Positions 24,315-33,335 of a stretch of DNA of 64,000 nt are shown piece by piece. The stretch is from Polycyclovorans sp. GTDB lineage: Bacteria > Pseudomonadota > Gammaproteobacteria > Nevskiales > Nevskiaceae. Each line of letters opens with the position of its first letter. Position 1 is the stretch's first letter. The notes below the pieces were generated by a model that saw only the letters and a program-made list of their open reading frames with translations, did not search any database and was not told where the DNA came from. The stretch lies in contig PAKU01000015.1 of the NCBI GenBank assembly GCA_002706265.1, positions 58,173 to 122,172 of the forward strand. The letters are read 5' to 3'. The translations under genes were made by a program, and so were the position numbers.

Positions 24315-27266
24315 TCACTGACACGCCTCACAGTCAGGATCAAGAATCGAGCAGACCTTGGCGCTGCCGATGTCGCTGGCCGGGGCCATGACCACGGCGG
24401 GCGGCGGGGTGGCGGCGGGCTGGGCCGAGACCGCTCCGGCGCCGCCGCTGGCGCCCTGACCCACGCTGTTGAGCCGGCCATCGCTGATGGTGGACTTTTC
24501 GCTGTGCGTGGCGCCCATGGTGCGCAGGTAGTAGGTGGTCTTCAGACCCGACACCCAGGCGTGCTTGTACAACTCATCCAGCTTCTTGCCGTTGGGCTGG
24601 CTCATGTACAGGTTGAGGCTCTGGGCTTGGTCGATCCATTTCTGGCGACGGCTGCCGGCATCGACCAGGCGCTTGGCGTCGATTTCGAACGCGCACTTGT
24701 AGAGCGCCTTGATATCGGCCGGCACACGGTCGATGGGCTGCACCGAGCCGTCGTAGTACTTGAGGTCGTGGGCCATGACTTCATCCCACAGGTCCAGCGC
24801 CTTCAGCTCGTTGACGAGGTACTCGTTGACCACGGTGAACTCGCCCGACAGGTTCGATTTGACGTACAGGTTCTGGTACGTGGGCTCGATGGACTGGCTG
24901 ACGCCGGTGATGTTGGCGATGGTGGCGGTGGGGGCGATGGCCATGGTGTTGGAGTTGCGCATGCCCACGGTCTTGACCTGCTCGCGCAGCGTGTCCCAGT
25001 CGAACCGGCCGGACTGTGATTCGTCCTGCGTCAGGTACTGGCCACGGCTTTCGCGCAGCAGGCGAATGCTGTCGATGGGCAGAATGCCCTGGCTCCACAG
25101 CGAGCCCTCGAAGCTGGGGTACTTGCCGCGCTCGGCCGCCAGACCGCTGCTGGCCTTGATGGCGAAGTAGCTGATCGCCTCCATGGACTGATCGGCAAAC
25201 TGGATGGCCGCGTCGCTTTCATAGGGCAGGCGCAGTTTGTAGAGCGCGTCGTTGAAGCCCATGAGGCCCATGCCCACCGGGCGATGCCGCAGGTTGGAGT
25301 TGCGCGCCGTGGCCACCGAGTAGTAGTTGTACTCGATGACGTTATCGAGCATGCGCATGGCGGTGGTGACGGTCTTTTCCAGCTTTTCCAGGTTCAGCAC
25401 GCCGTCTTCGATGTGGCGCGGCAGGTTCACCGAGCCCAGGTTGCACACGGCAATTTCCGAACCGGCCTTGGTGTTCAGGGTGATTTCGGTGCACAGGTTG
25501 GATGAGTGCACCACGCCCACGTGCTGCTGCGGGCTGCGCAGGTTGCAGGGGTCTTTGAAGGTCACCCAGGGGTGGCCGGTTTCGAACAGCATCGACAGCA
25601 TCTTGCGCCACAGCTGCACCGCCGGAAGGCGCTTGAAGTTCTTGATGCGGCCCTCGTCGGCCAGCTTTTCGTACTGGGCGTAACGTGCCTCGAAGGCGCT
25701 GCCGATCAGGTCGTGCAGGTCGGGCGTTTCTTCGGGGCTGAACAGGGTCCAGGGGCCGTCTTCCATGACGCGCTTCATGAACAGGTCGGGCACCCAGTTG
25801 GCAGTGTTCATGTCGTGGGTGCGGCGGCGGTCGTCGCCGGTGTTCTTGCGCAGTTCGAGGAACTCCTCGATGTCGCGGTGCCAGGTTTCCAGATACCCGC
25901 AGACCGCGCCCTTGCGCTTGCCGCCCTGGTTCACCGCCACGGCGGTGTCGTTGGCCACTTTCAGGAACGGCACCACGCCGTTGGACTTGCCATTGGTGCC
26001 CTTGATGTAGCCCCCCATGCCGCGCACCGAGGTCCAGTCATTGCCCAGGCCGCCGGCAAATTTGGAGAGCAGGGCGTTGTCCTTGATGGCGCCGAAGATG
26101 CCGTCAAGATCGTCCGGCACCTGGGTCAGGTAGCAGCTTGAAAGCTGCGGGCGCAGGGTGCCACTGTTGAACAGGGTGGGCGTGCTGCTCATGAAGTCGA
26201 AGGACGACAGCAACTGGTAGAACTCGATGGCGCGGGCTTCGCGCTCCACTTCGTTCATGGCCAGGCCCATGGCCACGCGCATGAAGAACGCCTGCGGCAA
26301 TTCGAAGCGGATCTTGTTGCTGTGGATGAAGTACCGGTCGTACAGGGTCTGCAGGCCGAGATAGTCGAACTGTGCGTCACGGTCGGCCAGCAGCGCCTTG
26401 CCCAGCGCGTCGAGGTCGTAGAGGGCGAGCTTGGGGTCCAGCAGCTCCAGGTCCACGGCCTTGTGGATGAAGGCGCGGAAATACTCGGGGTAGGCCGGCT
26501 TCATTTCCTCGAAGGTGGGGCGGCTGTCCGGCAGGTCGAGAAACTTGCAGGCTTCGTGACGCATGGCGTCCAGCAGCAGCCGCGCCGAGGCGTAGGTGTA
26601 ATTGGGCTCTTTCTCGATGCGGGCGCGGGCAGCCAGCGTCAGCGCCTGGCTGAGTTCGGCCTCGCTGATGCCGTCGTACAGATCGCGCAGCGCTGCGGTG
26701 ACCACTTCTTCCACGTCGGTACCGGACAGACCCGCGCAGGCTTCCGACACCACGGTGCGGATGCGTTCAACGTTGAGCGGCACCACGGCGCCGTCATCAC
26801 GCTTGACGTGAATCTGCGGGCCGGCCGCCACCGGGGCGGCGTGGCTGGCGGCTTCGGCGGCGCGCTTCCTGGCCTGCTCGTCGCGGTAGATGACGTAGGC
26901 GCGGGCCACCTTGTGTTCGCCGGCACGCATCAGGCCGAGTTCGACCTGGTCCTGAATGTCTTCAATGTGCAGGGTGCCGCCGCCGCTCAGGTGGCGGGTG
27001 AGGGCCTGCACCACCTGCTCGGTGACCTGCTTGACGGTTTCACGCACCCGCGCGCTGGCGGCGGCGGCGCCGCCTTCCACGGCGAGAAAGGCCTTGGTGA
27101 CGGCGATGTTGATCTTGCTGGCATCAAAGCCGGTGACCTTGCCGTTGCGGCGAATCACGCGGATGGCGCCGGGCGCGGTGGCCGCGACATCGAGCGCGCT
27201 GCCCGTGGCCTGGGGCGGCCGCTGGCCGCTGGAAGTGTTGCTCGAAATAACGTTGGCAGTGTTCAT
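24315..27266 (-). CDS. nrdA: Ribonucleotide reductase class Ia, alpha subunit
   Basis: A 983-residue catalytic subunit, longer than E. coli NrdA because two ATP-cone domains precede the barrel (IRRNGKVTGFDASKINIAV at ~37 and IHVKRDDGAVVPLNVERIR at ~150). Active-site landmarks include LSSCYLTQVPDDLDGIF, CNLGSVNLPRHI, and MGLMGFNDALY. The C-terminus SILDPDCEACQ supplies the redox-shuttle cysteine pair. The ATG at 27266 has an AGGGGA site; the open frame extends further upstream but into the promoter. Two ATP cones suggest elaborate overall-activity control by ATP/dATP. First gene of the nrdAB operon. Confidence 0.96.
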   Translation of the reverse strand: MNTANVISSNTSSGQRPPQATGSALDVAATAPGAIRVIRRNGKVTGFDASKINIAVTKAFLAVEGGAAAASARVRETVKQVTEQVVQALTRHLSGGGTLHIEDIQDQVELGLMRAGEHKVARAYVIYRDEQARKRAAEAASHAAPVAAGPQIHVKRDDGAVVPLNVERIRTVVSEACAGLSGTDVEEVVTAALRDLYDGISEAELSQALTLAARARIEKEPNYTYASARLLLDAMRHEACKFLDLPDSRPTFEEMKPAYPEYFRAFIHKAVDLELLDPKLALYDLDALGKALLADRDAQFDYLGLQTLYDRYFIHSNKIRFELPQAFFMRVAMGLAMNEVEREARAIEFYQLLSSFDFMSSTPTLFNSGTLRPQLSSCYLTQVPDDLDGIFGAIKDNALLSKFAGGLGNDWTSVRGMGGYIKGTNGKSNGVVPFLKVANDTAVAVNQGGKRKGAVCGYLETWHRDIEEFLELRKNTGDDRRRTHDMNTANWVPDLFMKRVMEDGPWTLFSPEETPDLHDLIGSAFEARYAQYEKLADEGRIKNFKRLPAVQLWRKMLSMLFETGHPWVTFKDPCNLRSPQQHVGVVHSSNLCTEITLNTKAGSEIAVCNLGSVNLPRHIEDGVLNLEKLEKTVTTAMRMLDNVIEYNYYSVATARNSNLRHRPVGMGLMGFNDALYKLRLPYESDAAIQFADQSMEAISYFAIKASSGLAAERGKYPSFEGSLWSQGILPIDSIRLLRESRGQYLTQDESQSGRFDWDTLREQVKTVGMRNSNTMAIAPTATIANITGVSQSIEPTYQNLYVKSNLSGEFTVVNEYLVNELKALDLWDEVMAHDLKYYDGSVQPIDRVPADIKALYKCAFEIDAKRLVDAGSRRQKWIDQAQSLNLYMSQPNGKKLDELYKHAWVSGLKTTYYLRTMGATHSEKSTISDGRLNSVGQGASGGAGAVSAQPAATPPPAVVMAPASDIGSAKVCSILDPDCEACQ

Positions 27267-27338
27267 GCCGTTCCCCTGATAGGTGGTGCTTGAATGATGA
27301 GGTCGGGGCGGCGGGATCGGCCTCGCGACCGGGCCATG

Positions 27339-27365
27339 ACTATACCCATACACGCCAGGTGTAAA
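27339..27365 (-). promoter_or_regulatory. Candidate nrdAB promoter
   Basis: On the minus strand TTTACA (27365-27360) and TATAGT (27344-27339) are separated by 15 bases, shorter than the ideal 17. They lie about 75 bases before the nrdA start. One candidate NrdR box falls over the spacer, which would explain repression. Confidence 0.4.
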
Positions 27366-27392
27366 CCACCCCGAAACCACAATATCTGGTGT
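27348..27392. promoter_or_regulatory. Two candidate NrdR boxes
   Basis: ATACACGCCAGGTGTA (27348-27363) and CCACAATATCTGGTGT (27377-27392) both resemble the 16-base NrdR box (ACAC-x8-GTGT type) and their centres are about 29 bases apart, close to three helical turns. Paired NrdR boxes overlapping the promoter are the usual arrangement at nrd operons. No nrdR gene is in the window. Confidence 0.55.
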
Positions 27393-27453
27393 TTATTTCA
27401 CGCTTGACCCCCTACATGCTGTGTCCAGGCTGGGGCCAATGTTCTGCATTTCC

Positions 27454-27462
27454 TGTGGATAA
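27454..27462 (-). promoter_or_regulatory. Perfect DnaA box upstream of nrdAB
   Basis: TGTGGATAA on the plus strand is TTATCCACA, the consensus DnaA box, on the minus strand, about 190 bases upstream of the nrdA start. DnaA directly regulates nrdAB in E. coli, so a similar link between replication and dNTP supply is plausible here. A nine-base match can occur by chance. Confidence 0.5.
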
Positions 27463-27567
27463 GCGGTGCTTTCCTGCACAGGCCTCAGGTTTTCAAGCAC
27501 TTAACGGGATGGCTTTCCCTCACAATGCCGTCCCCCCGGAAACGACGCCCCGCAGTCCTGACATCTG

Positions 27568-29664
27568 ATGCCGCTGCTCCCAAGACCTGACGCCGAGGCT
27601 CGCCTCGTGAAGCTGCGCACCCTCCTGCATGACACGGTGATGGTGCTGGCGGACTGCGAGGGTGATCAGCGGCTGTCACAACTGCGCAAACTGGTCGGCT
27701 TGTTGCGTCCCACCCGGCGCGAAGCGGAGCGGCCGGCCCTGCGCCTGGCGCAATTGGCGCTGGTGCTGCGCACCGACAGCGATGCCCGGCGGGCGCTGCG
27801 CGCGGCGCTGCTGGCGCTGCTGGCAGAGAAGCACAGCGTGCACCTGTTTTCCGACGCGGGGGTGTTGTCGAGCGAGGGGTTCTCGTCGTCATTGTCACGC
27901 CGCATCTGGCATCGAGTGCTGCCCGACGTGGTCAACACCGATTACCTCAAGGACGTGCTGGGCCAGTTGTTCGATCGCCATGACGACCACGTGTGGATGG
28001 CCGCCGCGGGCGAAGACACCTGGCTCGACCTGGTCCGCGCCATCGACATCGACCACGGCGCGCGGCACGACAAGGGCAAGCTGGCCCTGCAGATTGTCTC
28101 GGCCATCGAGGTGCTGAGTTACCGCATCACCTCCATCGGTCTGGAGCCGGAGCTGGTGCGCAATTACCCAGCCATCGAGCGCCACGAATCGCCCTTCCTG
28201 ACGCAGAACGCCGAGGTGCGCAGCTTCGTCGACGAGTGGCGCCGCGCCGCCACCGACAAGCGCGATCCGCAGCTCGACAGTCGCCAGATCGACGTGCTGC
28301 TGGAGCAGTGCACCGAGATCATCAGCAAGATTCGCCGCCAGGCGCGCAAGACCGGCGCCAGCGTCAGCCTCACCTATCAACTGGTGCGGCTGGAGCAGAG
28401 CATCGATCGCTTCCGCCAGCTGATGCGGCTGCTGGAAGCGCCGCCGGCCGAGCGCAACCCGCTGGCCGTGGCGCTGTTCTTCGAACTGGTGATTGCCGAG
28501 AACCGCCGCTACAGCCTCGGCGACCTGTTTTCGCAGAACATCGAGCTGCTCGCCCAGCGCGTCACCGGCAGCGCCGGGCGCATGGGCGAGAAATACATCG
28601 CCAACTCACGCACCGAATTCTGGGCATTGCTGCGCGGTGCGCTGGGTGCCGGCTTCTTCATTGCGCTCATGGCCGGCACCAAGTTGCTGTTCAATTTTGA
28701 TCCGCACCCGCCCATCGTCACCGCCTTCGTCAACAGCATGATCTACGGCCTGGGCTTCGTGCTGATCTATCTGGTGGGGTTCACGGTGGCGACCAAACAG
28801 CCGGCGATGACCGCCGCGACCATCGCCGCCAGCATTCGCAGCACCGAAGAACAGCCCGACCGTCTCGAAGGGCTCGCCAACCTGGTGGTGGCCACCCTGC
28901 GCAGCCAGGTCATCGCCATCATCGGCAACCTGATCCTGGCGTTTGTCACCGCCGCACTGGTGGGCTACCTGATCTGGACCTACGGCCACGCGCATTTCCT
29001 GCCCACCGCCAAGGCCGAGCACCTGCTCGAAGAGCTGGACCCGTTCCGCAGTGCGGCCATCGCCCACGCGGCAATTGCCGGCATCTGCCTGTTCTTCTCG
29101 GGCCTGATCTCGGGTTACTTCGACAATCGTGCCGCCTACACGCGCATTCCCGAGCGCATCGCCCAACGGCCCAGGCTGCGGCGCTGGCTGGGCAAGGACC
29201 GGGCGCGGGCGCTGGGCGATTACATCGGTCATCACCTGGGCGGCATCGCCGGCAATTTTTTCTTCGGCTGCATGCTGGGATCGATGGGCACCCTGGGGTA
29301 CATCCTCGGGCTGCCGCTCGACATTCGCCACATCGCCTTCGCCGCCGCCAACTACGCCTATGCGCTGGTGAGCCTGGACTGGGCCGTTCTCGGTCCGGTG
29401 GCGGTGTGGTCGGGCCTGGGGGTGCTGGTGATCGGCGCGACCAATCTGGCCATCAGCTTCGGCCTGGCCCTGTTCGTGGCCATGCGCGCCCAGCGGGTCA
29501 AGTTCACCGAGGGCCGACGGCTGGCGTGGCTGCTGATGGGCCGCTTCCTGCGCCAGCCGCACCGCTTCATCTGGCCGCCGAAGCACCAGGACACCGACAT
29601 CAGCGAGGTCATCGACACCGTTGCCCACCGCGCCATCGGCTCCCAGCGCCCCGGCGGGGCCTGA
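27568..29664 (+). CDS. Gcr/'site-specific recombinase' family membrane protein
   Basis: A 698-residue protein with a soluble, helix-rich N-terminal half (charged coiled-coil-like segments such as LLEQCTEIISKIRRQARKTG) and a C-terminal half with about six membrane helices (GALGAGFFIALMAGTKLLF, MIYGLGFVLIYLVGFTVA, HAAIAGICLFFSGLISGYFDN). The pattern, including FVATKQPAMTAATIA-like and FFFGCMLGSMGTLGYILGLP, matches the family labelled 'site-specific recombinase Gcr' in Neisseria. Nothing in it resembles a recombinase active site, so I regard that label as doubtful and the function as unknown. Its stop is followed closely by the first kinase gene, in the same reading frame. Confidence 0.75.
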   Translation: MPLLPRPDAEARLVKLRTLLHDTVMVLADCEGDQRLSQLRKLVGLLRPTRREAERPALRLAQLALVLRTDSDARRALRAALLALLAEKHSVHLFSDAGVLSSEGFSSSLSRRIWHRVLPDVVNTDYLKDVLGQLFDRHDDHVWMAAAGEDTWLDLVRAIDIDHGARHDKGKLALQIVSAIEVLSYRITSIGLEPELVRNYPAIERHESPFLTQNAEVRSFVDEWRRAATDKRDPQLDSRQIDVLLEQCTEIISKIRRQARKTGASVSLTYQLVRLEQSIDRFRQLMRLLEAPPAERNPLAVALFFELVIAENRRYSLGDLFSQNIELLAQRVTGSAGRMGEKYIANSRTEFWALLRGALGAGFFIALMAGTKLLFNFDPHPPIVTAFVNSMIYGLGFVLIYLVGFTVATKQPAMTAATIAASIRSTEEQPDRLEGLANLVVATLRSQVIAIIGNLILAFVTAALVGYLIWTYGHAHFLPTAKAEHLLEELDPFRSAAIAHAAIAGICLFFSGLISGYFDNRAAYTRIPERIAQRPRLRRWLGKDRARALGDYIGHHLGGIAGNFFFGCMLGSMGTLGYILGLPLDIRHIAFAAANYAYALVSLDWAVLGPVAVWSGLGVLVIGATNLAISFGLALFVAMRAQRVKFTEGRRLAWLLMGRFLRQPHRFIWPPKHQDTDISEVIDTVAHRAIGSQRPGGA

Positions 29665-29730
29665 CCGGGCCTGCGGCGACGGCAAGTTGGCCCCTACAAT
29701 CGGCCGACGACGGGACACAGGATCGCGGCC

Positions 29731-31806
29731 ATCTACCAGAAACATTGCCCAGGCTGCTTCGCGGACAAGGCGGGCGCCGCCGTGTGCGCCATCTGCGGCT
29801 ACGACGAATCGCAGCCGCGCGCGTCCATGTTTCTGCGCCACGGCGTCATCCTCGATGGCAAATACCGCGTAGGCCGCGTGCTCGGGCGACCGGGCGGCTT
29901 CGGCATCACCTACCTGGCGTGGGACATTCCCCTGCAGCAACGGGTGGCGATCAAGGAATATCTACCGCGCGCGCTGGCCAATCGCGACACCGACACCTTG
30001 ACCGTCAGCGTGCATACCGCCGACGAACGGGCAACCTTCGAGGCCGGCCGCGAGCAGTTTCTGCGCGAGGCACGCATCGTCGCCGGGCTCGATCACCCCA
30101 ACATCGTTCGCGTGCGGGGTTATTTCAACGCCAACGGCACGGCGTATCTGGTGATGGACTATTACGAGGGCATCAGCGTCGGTGACTACCTCGCCACCGT
30201 GAGCCCGACCATGGAGCCGGCGCTGGCGGTGGGCATCATCGAGCCGGTGCTCGAAGGCTTGGCGTACGTCCACCAGCACGGCGTGGTGCATCGCGACATC
30301 AAACCCCACAACCTGTATCTGGCCGCCGCGGGCAAGCCCATCCTGCTCGACTTCGGCGCCGCCCGACGGGCGGTGGGCGATGTCGCGCACAGCCTGTCGG
30401 TGGTGCTGAGCGAGGGCTACGCGCCGCTGGAGCAATACCAGCGCCGCGCCGAACAAGGCCCCCAGACCGACGTTTACGGGATGGCGGCCACGCTGCTGCG
30501 CATGATCACCGGGCAGGCCCCGCCCATGGCGCTGGACCGGCTCAATGACGATGCCCTGGACGGCCCCGGCTGGGCCGCCTTGCCCCCCGCCCTGCAGGCC
30601 GTGCTGCGCCGCGCGCTGGCGGTGGATGCGGCCGACCGGCACCCCACGGCCGAGGCGCTGCTCAGTGACCTGCGTGCCTGGCGGGCCACGGTTGCGCCGC
30701 CCGGGCCGGCACCCGCCGCAGCGGCATCGCCATCGGCACCGCGGCCCGGCCCCGCAACCCCACCGCCCCAGCCCCAGCCCGCGGCTCACGCGCGCCATGC
30801 TTCGACTCGGGGCAGGGCCCTGCGGCCAGGGCCGTGGATGCTGGGGCTGGTGACCGTGATTCTGCTGCTGGGCTGGGCGGCCCGTTCACAATTTCCGGCT
30901 TCGGCGCCGGGCGACCCGGCCTTGTCAGACACACGGGCCGCCGAAGCGGCCGACGAGGCCGACGAGGCCAATACAGCGCGGACCGCGCCAGCGCCGACCT
31001 CGGGGCCGACGCCCGCGAGCGCGCGCGCTGGCGCTGGCGCGAGCAGCGCACCCATCCGCTCCGAGCTGAGCCGGAGCGCCCTGATCGATCTGCCGATGAT
31101 CCGCATCCCGGCACAGAATCTGAGCCTGGGCGGCGCCGACGGCCTGGCCGCCACGCCGGTCCGCCTGAACGCCTACGACATCTCGGCCCATGAGGTCACC
31201 GTTGAGGCCTTCGCCCAGTTTGTCGCCGACCAGCAGTACGACAACCCCAACTGGGACCGCTACCCCTGCGATGGCGTCTTGCAGGGCGATTGGTCATCGA
31301 GCGCGGTGGCCACCACCCAGCGGGTGCCGGTGGTCTGCGTCAACGTGGAAGACGCGCGCGCGTTCGCCGCCTGGCGCAGCGCGGTCAGCGGCGATCACCA
31401 TCGCCTGCCCACCGAGGCCGAGTGGGAAGCCGCCGCCCGCGCCGGTCGCCGCAGCGCCTACTGGTGGGGCGACACCCTCGACACCGGCCGCGCCAACTGC
31501 GCCGGCTGCCCGCCATTCACCTCGCGGGCCGCCAACGTGGGGCGCTATCCCGCCAACCCGCTGGGTCTCTACGACACCGCCGGCAACGTGCGCGAATGGA
31601 CCTGCTCGGCGGCCGCCGACGACCGTGTGCGCCACGCGTGCAGTGACGCCGATCTGGCCACCCTGAAACTGCGCTTCGTGGTGCGCGGCGGGTCCTGGCA
31701 CCAGCCCGCGTCGGCCATGCGCAGCAGCGCCCGCGATCAACTGGAACCCCTGCGCCGCGACCACCACACCGGCTTCAGGCTGGTGCGCCAAGCCCTACAG
31801 CCCTAG
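29731..31806 (+). CDS. Ser/Thr protein kinase with zinc ribbon and FGE-sulfatase domain
   Basis: Domains in order: a zinc ribbon (CPGC and CAIC pairs), a Hanks-type kinase (VLGRPGGFGITYLAWD loop, VAIKEYLP lysine, VVHRDIKPHN catalytic loop, LLDFGAARR), a Pro/Ala-rich linker, one membrane helix (MLGLVTVILLLGWAA) and a formylglycine-enzyme-like C-terminal domain (RLPTEAEWEAAARAG, LGLYDTAGNVREWTC, FVVRGGSWHQP). The paralogue at 31950 shares the N-terminus, which shows coding begins upstream of the first ordinary start, GTG at 29782. I placed the start at ATC 29731 because the frame has no ATG, GTG or TTG there and AGGA sits at the right distance. The FGE fold probably senses or binds outside the membrane rather than oxidising cysteine. 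Confidence 0.82.
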   Translation: MYQKHCPGCFADKAGAAVCAICGYDESQPRASMFLRHGVILDGKYRVGRVLGRPGGFGITYLAWDIPLQQRVAIKEYLPRALANRDTDTLTVSVHTADERATFEAGREQFLREARIVAGLDHPNIVRVRGYFNANGTAYLVMDYYEGISVGDYLATVSPTMEPALAVGIIEPVLEGLAYVHQHGVVHRDIKPHNLYLAAAGKPILLDFGAARRAVGDVAHSLSVVLSEGYAPLEQYQRRAEQGPQTDVYGMAATLLRMITGQAPPMALDRLNDDALDGPGWAALPPALQAVLRRALAVDAADRHPTAEALLSDLRAWRATVAPPGPAPAAAASPSAPRPGPATPPPQPQPAAHARHASTRGRALRPGPWMLGLVTVILLLGWAARSQFPASAPGDPALSDTRAAEAADEADEANTARTAPAPTSGPTPASARAGAGASSAPIRSELSRSALIDLPMIRIPAQNLSLGGADGLAATPVRLNAYDISAHEVTVEAFAQFVADQQYDNPNWDRYPCDGVLQGDWSSSAVATTQRVPVVCVNVEDARAFAAWRSAVSGDHHRLPTEAEWEAAARAGRRSAYWWGDTLDTGRANCAGCPPFTSRAANVGRYPANPLGLYDTAGNVREWTCSAAADDRVRHACSDADLATLKLRFVVRGGSWHQPASAMRSSARDQLEPLRRDHHTGFRLVRQALQP

Positions 31807-31949
31807 CGCCGCCGTCGTCGACGTGGCGCGGTTGCGGCCCCGAAATGGCTGAACCCCACCTGACAGCACCCACCGGTTCCGGGCATGCTGGCGCCCTCCC
31901 GCGTCAGCGCCATGACCGATGACCCCGCCCCAAGCCTTTTGACCCTCGC

Positions 31950-33221
31950 ATGACTTACCAGAAGCACTGCCCCTCCTGCTTCACGCTCAAGGATGCCGTC
32001 GCGGTCTGTCCGCAGTGCGGCTTTGACGAGTCGACCGCGCGCTCGGCCCTGTTCCTGCCCTACGGCACCGTGCTGGCGGGCCAGTACCGCGTGGGCCGGG
32101 TGCTGGGAAAACCGGGCGGTTTCGGCATCACCTACCAGGGCTGGGACATCAACCTGCAACAGCGCGTGGCGATCAAGGAATTCCTGCCGCCCGACATTGC
32201 CGAGCGCGTGCCCCACAGCGCCGACGTGGCGGTGATGGAACCCGAGGAGCGCCAGAGCTTCGAGAACGGCAAGGCCGCCTTCCTGCGCGAGGCACGGATC
32301 GTCGCCCAGCTCGATCACCCCAATGTGGTGCGGGTGCGCACCTTCTTCAACGCCAACGGCACCGCGTATCTGGTCATGGATTACTACGACGGCATGACCA
32401 TGGCCACCTACCTGGCCGAAAAGCAGCCGTCGCTGGCCCCCGAGCTGGCCATTCCGGTGATGCTGCCCATCCTCGATGGCCTGCGCTATCTGCACGCCCG
32501 CGGGCTGATTCACCGCGACATCAAGCCCAACAACATTTACCTGGCCACCATTGGGCGGGCCATCCTGCTCGACTTTGGCGCGGCGCGGCAGGCCACCGCC
32601 GAGGGCGATGCCCGAAGCATGTCGGTGGCGCTGTCGGGCGGCTATGCCCCGCTGGAGCAATATCAGCGGCGCTCGTCGCAAGGCCCCTGGACCGACGTCT
32701 ACGGCGCCGCCGCCACGCTCTACCGGATGATCACCGGGCATCTGCCGCCCGGTGCCCTCGACCGGCTGGCCGACGACCCCCTGCCGACCAGCCCCTGGCC
32801 CGGCGTGCCGCCGGCCTTGAAGACCCTTCTGCTCAAGGCACTGGCGTTGAAGCCGGAAGATCGTTACCCCACCGCCGAGGCCTTCATGCTGACGCTGGAG
32901 CAGTACACCGGCGCCGTCCCCGCCGAGCGCGCGCCCGCGCATGAGGCGCCGCCGCCCAACCCGCCCCCGGCCCCGCCCTCACCGCTGCTGCCACCCGCCG
33001 CCCCCGAAGCCCCGCCCGCCAAGCCCCCGCCACGCGCCCCACAAAGCCCCAAGCCGCTGCCCGGCTGGCGACGCACCGTCGAACTGGCGCTGCTGGCCGT
33101 GGGCGGCGCCTTGATCATCGCCTTCTTCCTGTGGCTGATGTTTCTGCGGCCGCCCGAGGCCTACAGCCCGGCCACCGGTCAGCTGGCGCCAACCCCGCCG
33201 GCCGTCACCGCGCGGGCTTGA
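31950..33221 (+). CDS. Ser/Thr protein kinase with N-terminal zinc ribbon
   Basis: A 423-residue paralogue of the preceding kinase. Zinc ligands are C7, C10, C20 and C23, followed by kinase motifs: GKPGGFGITYQGWD (glycine loop), K76 in RVAIKEFLP, LIHRDIKPNNIYL, ILLDFGAARQ. After residue ~330 comes a proline-rich linker and one membrane helix (LALLAVGGALIIAFFLWLMF), leaving only a short outer tail without a sensor domain. It likely works with its neighbour, which carries the extracytoplasmic FGE-like domain. No PP2C phosphatase or FHA substrate gene is adjacent. Confidence 0.9.
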   Translation: MTYQKHCPSCFTLKDAVAVCPQCGFDESTARSALFLPYGTVLAGQYRVGRVLGKPGGFGITYQGWDINLQQRVAIKEFLPPDIAERVPHSADVAVMEPEERQSFENGKAAFLREARIVAQLDHPNVVRVRTFFNANGTAYLVMDYYDGMTMATYLAEKQPSLAPELAIPVMLPILDGLRYLHARGLIHRDIKPNNIYLATIGRAILLDFGAARQATAEGDARSMSVALSGGYAPLEQYQRRSSQGPWTDVYGAAATLYRMITGHLPPGALDRLADDPLPTSPWPGVPPALKTLLLKALALKPEDRYPTAEAFMLTLEQYTGAVPAERAPAHEAPPPNPPPAPPSPLLPPAAPEAPPAKPPPRAPQSPKPLPGWRRTVELALLAVGGALIIAFFLWLMFLRPPEAYSPATGQLAPTPPAVTARA

Positions 33222-33335
33222 GTCTCGCGACACCTCCAACGTGCCAGAAGCCGCCCGACACGCTGCGCTGACTTTCAGTGCCTGATCTGAAGAAAACCCA
33301 GCCGCACCGCCGCTGCGACATGAACCCCTCGACTC

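Noticed and set aside
27568..29664. Site-specific recombinase activity
   Set aside because: The family carries that name, but the protein is a multi-helix membrane protein with no tyrosine or serine recombinase signature.
30500..31806. Formylglycine-generating activity of the kinase C-terminal domain
   Set aside because: The fold is recognisable but no sulfatase gene is present, and fused kinase versions are generally thought to serve as sensors or adaptors.
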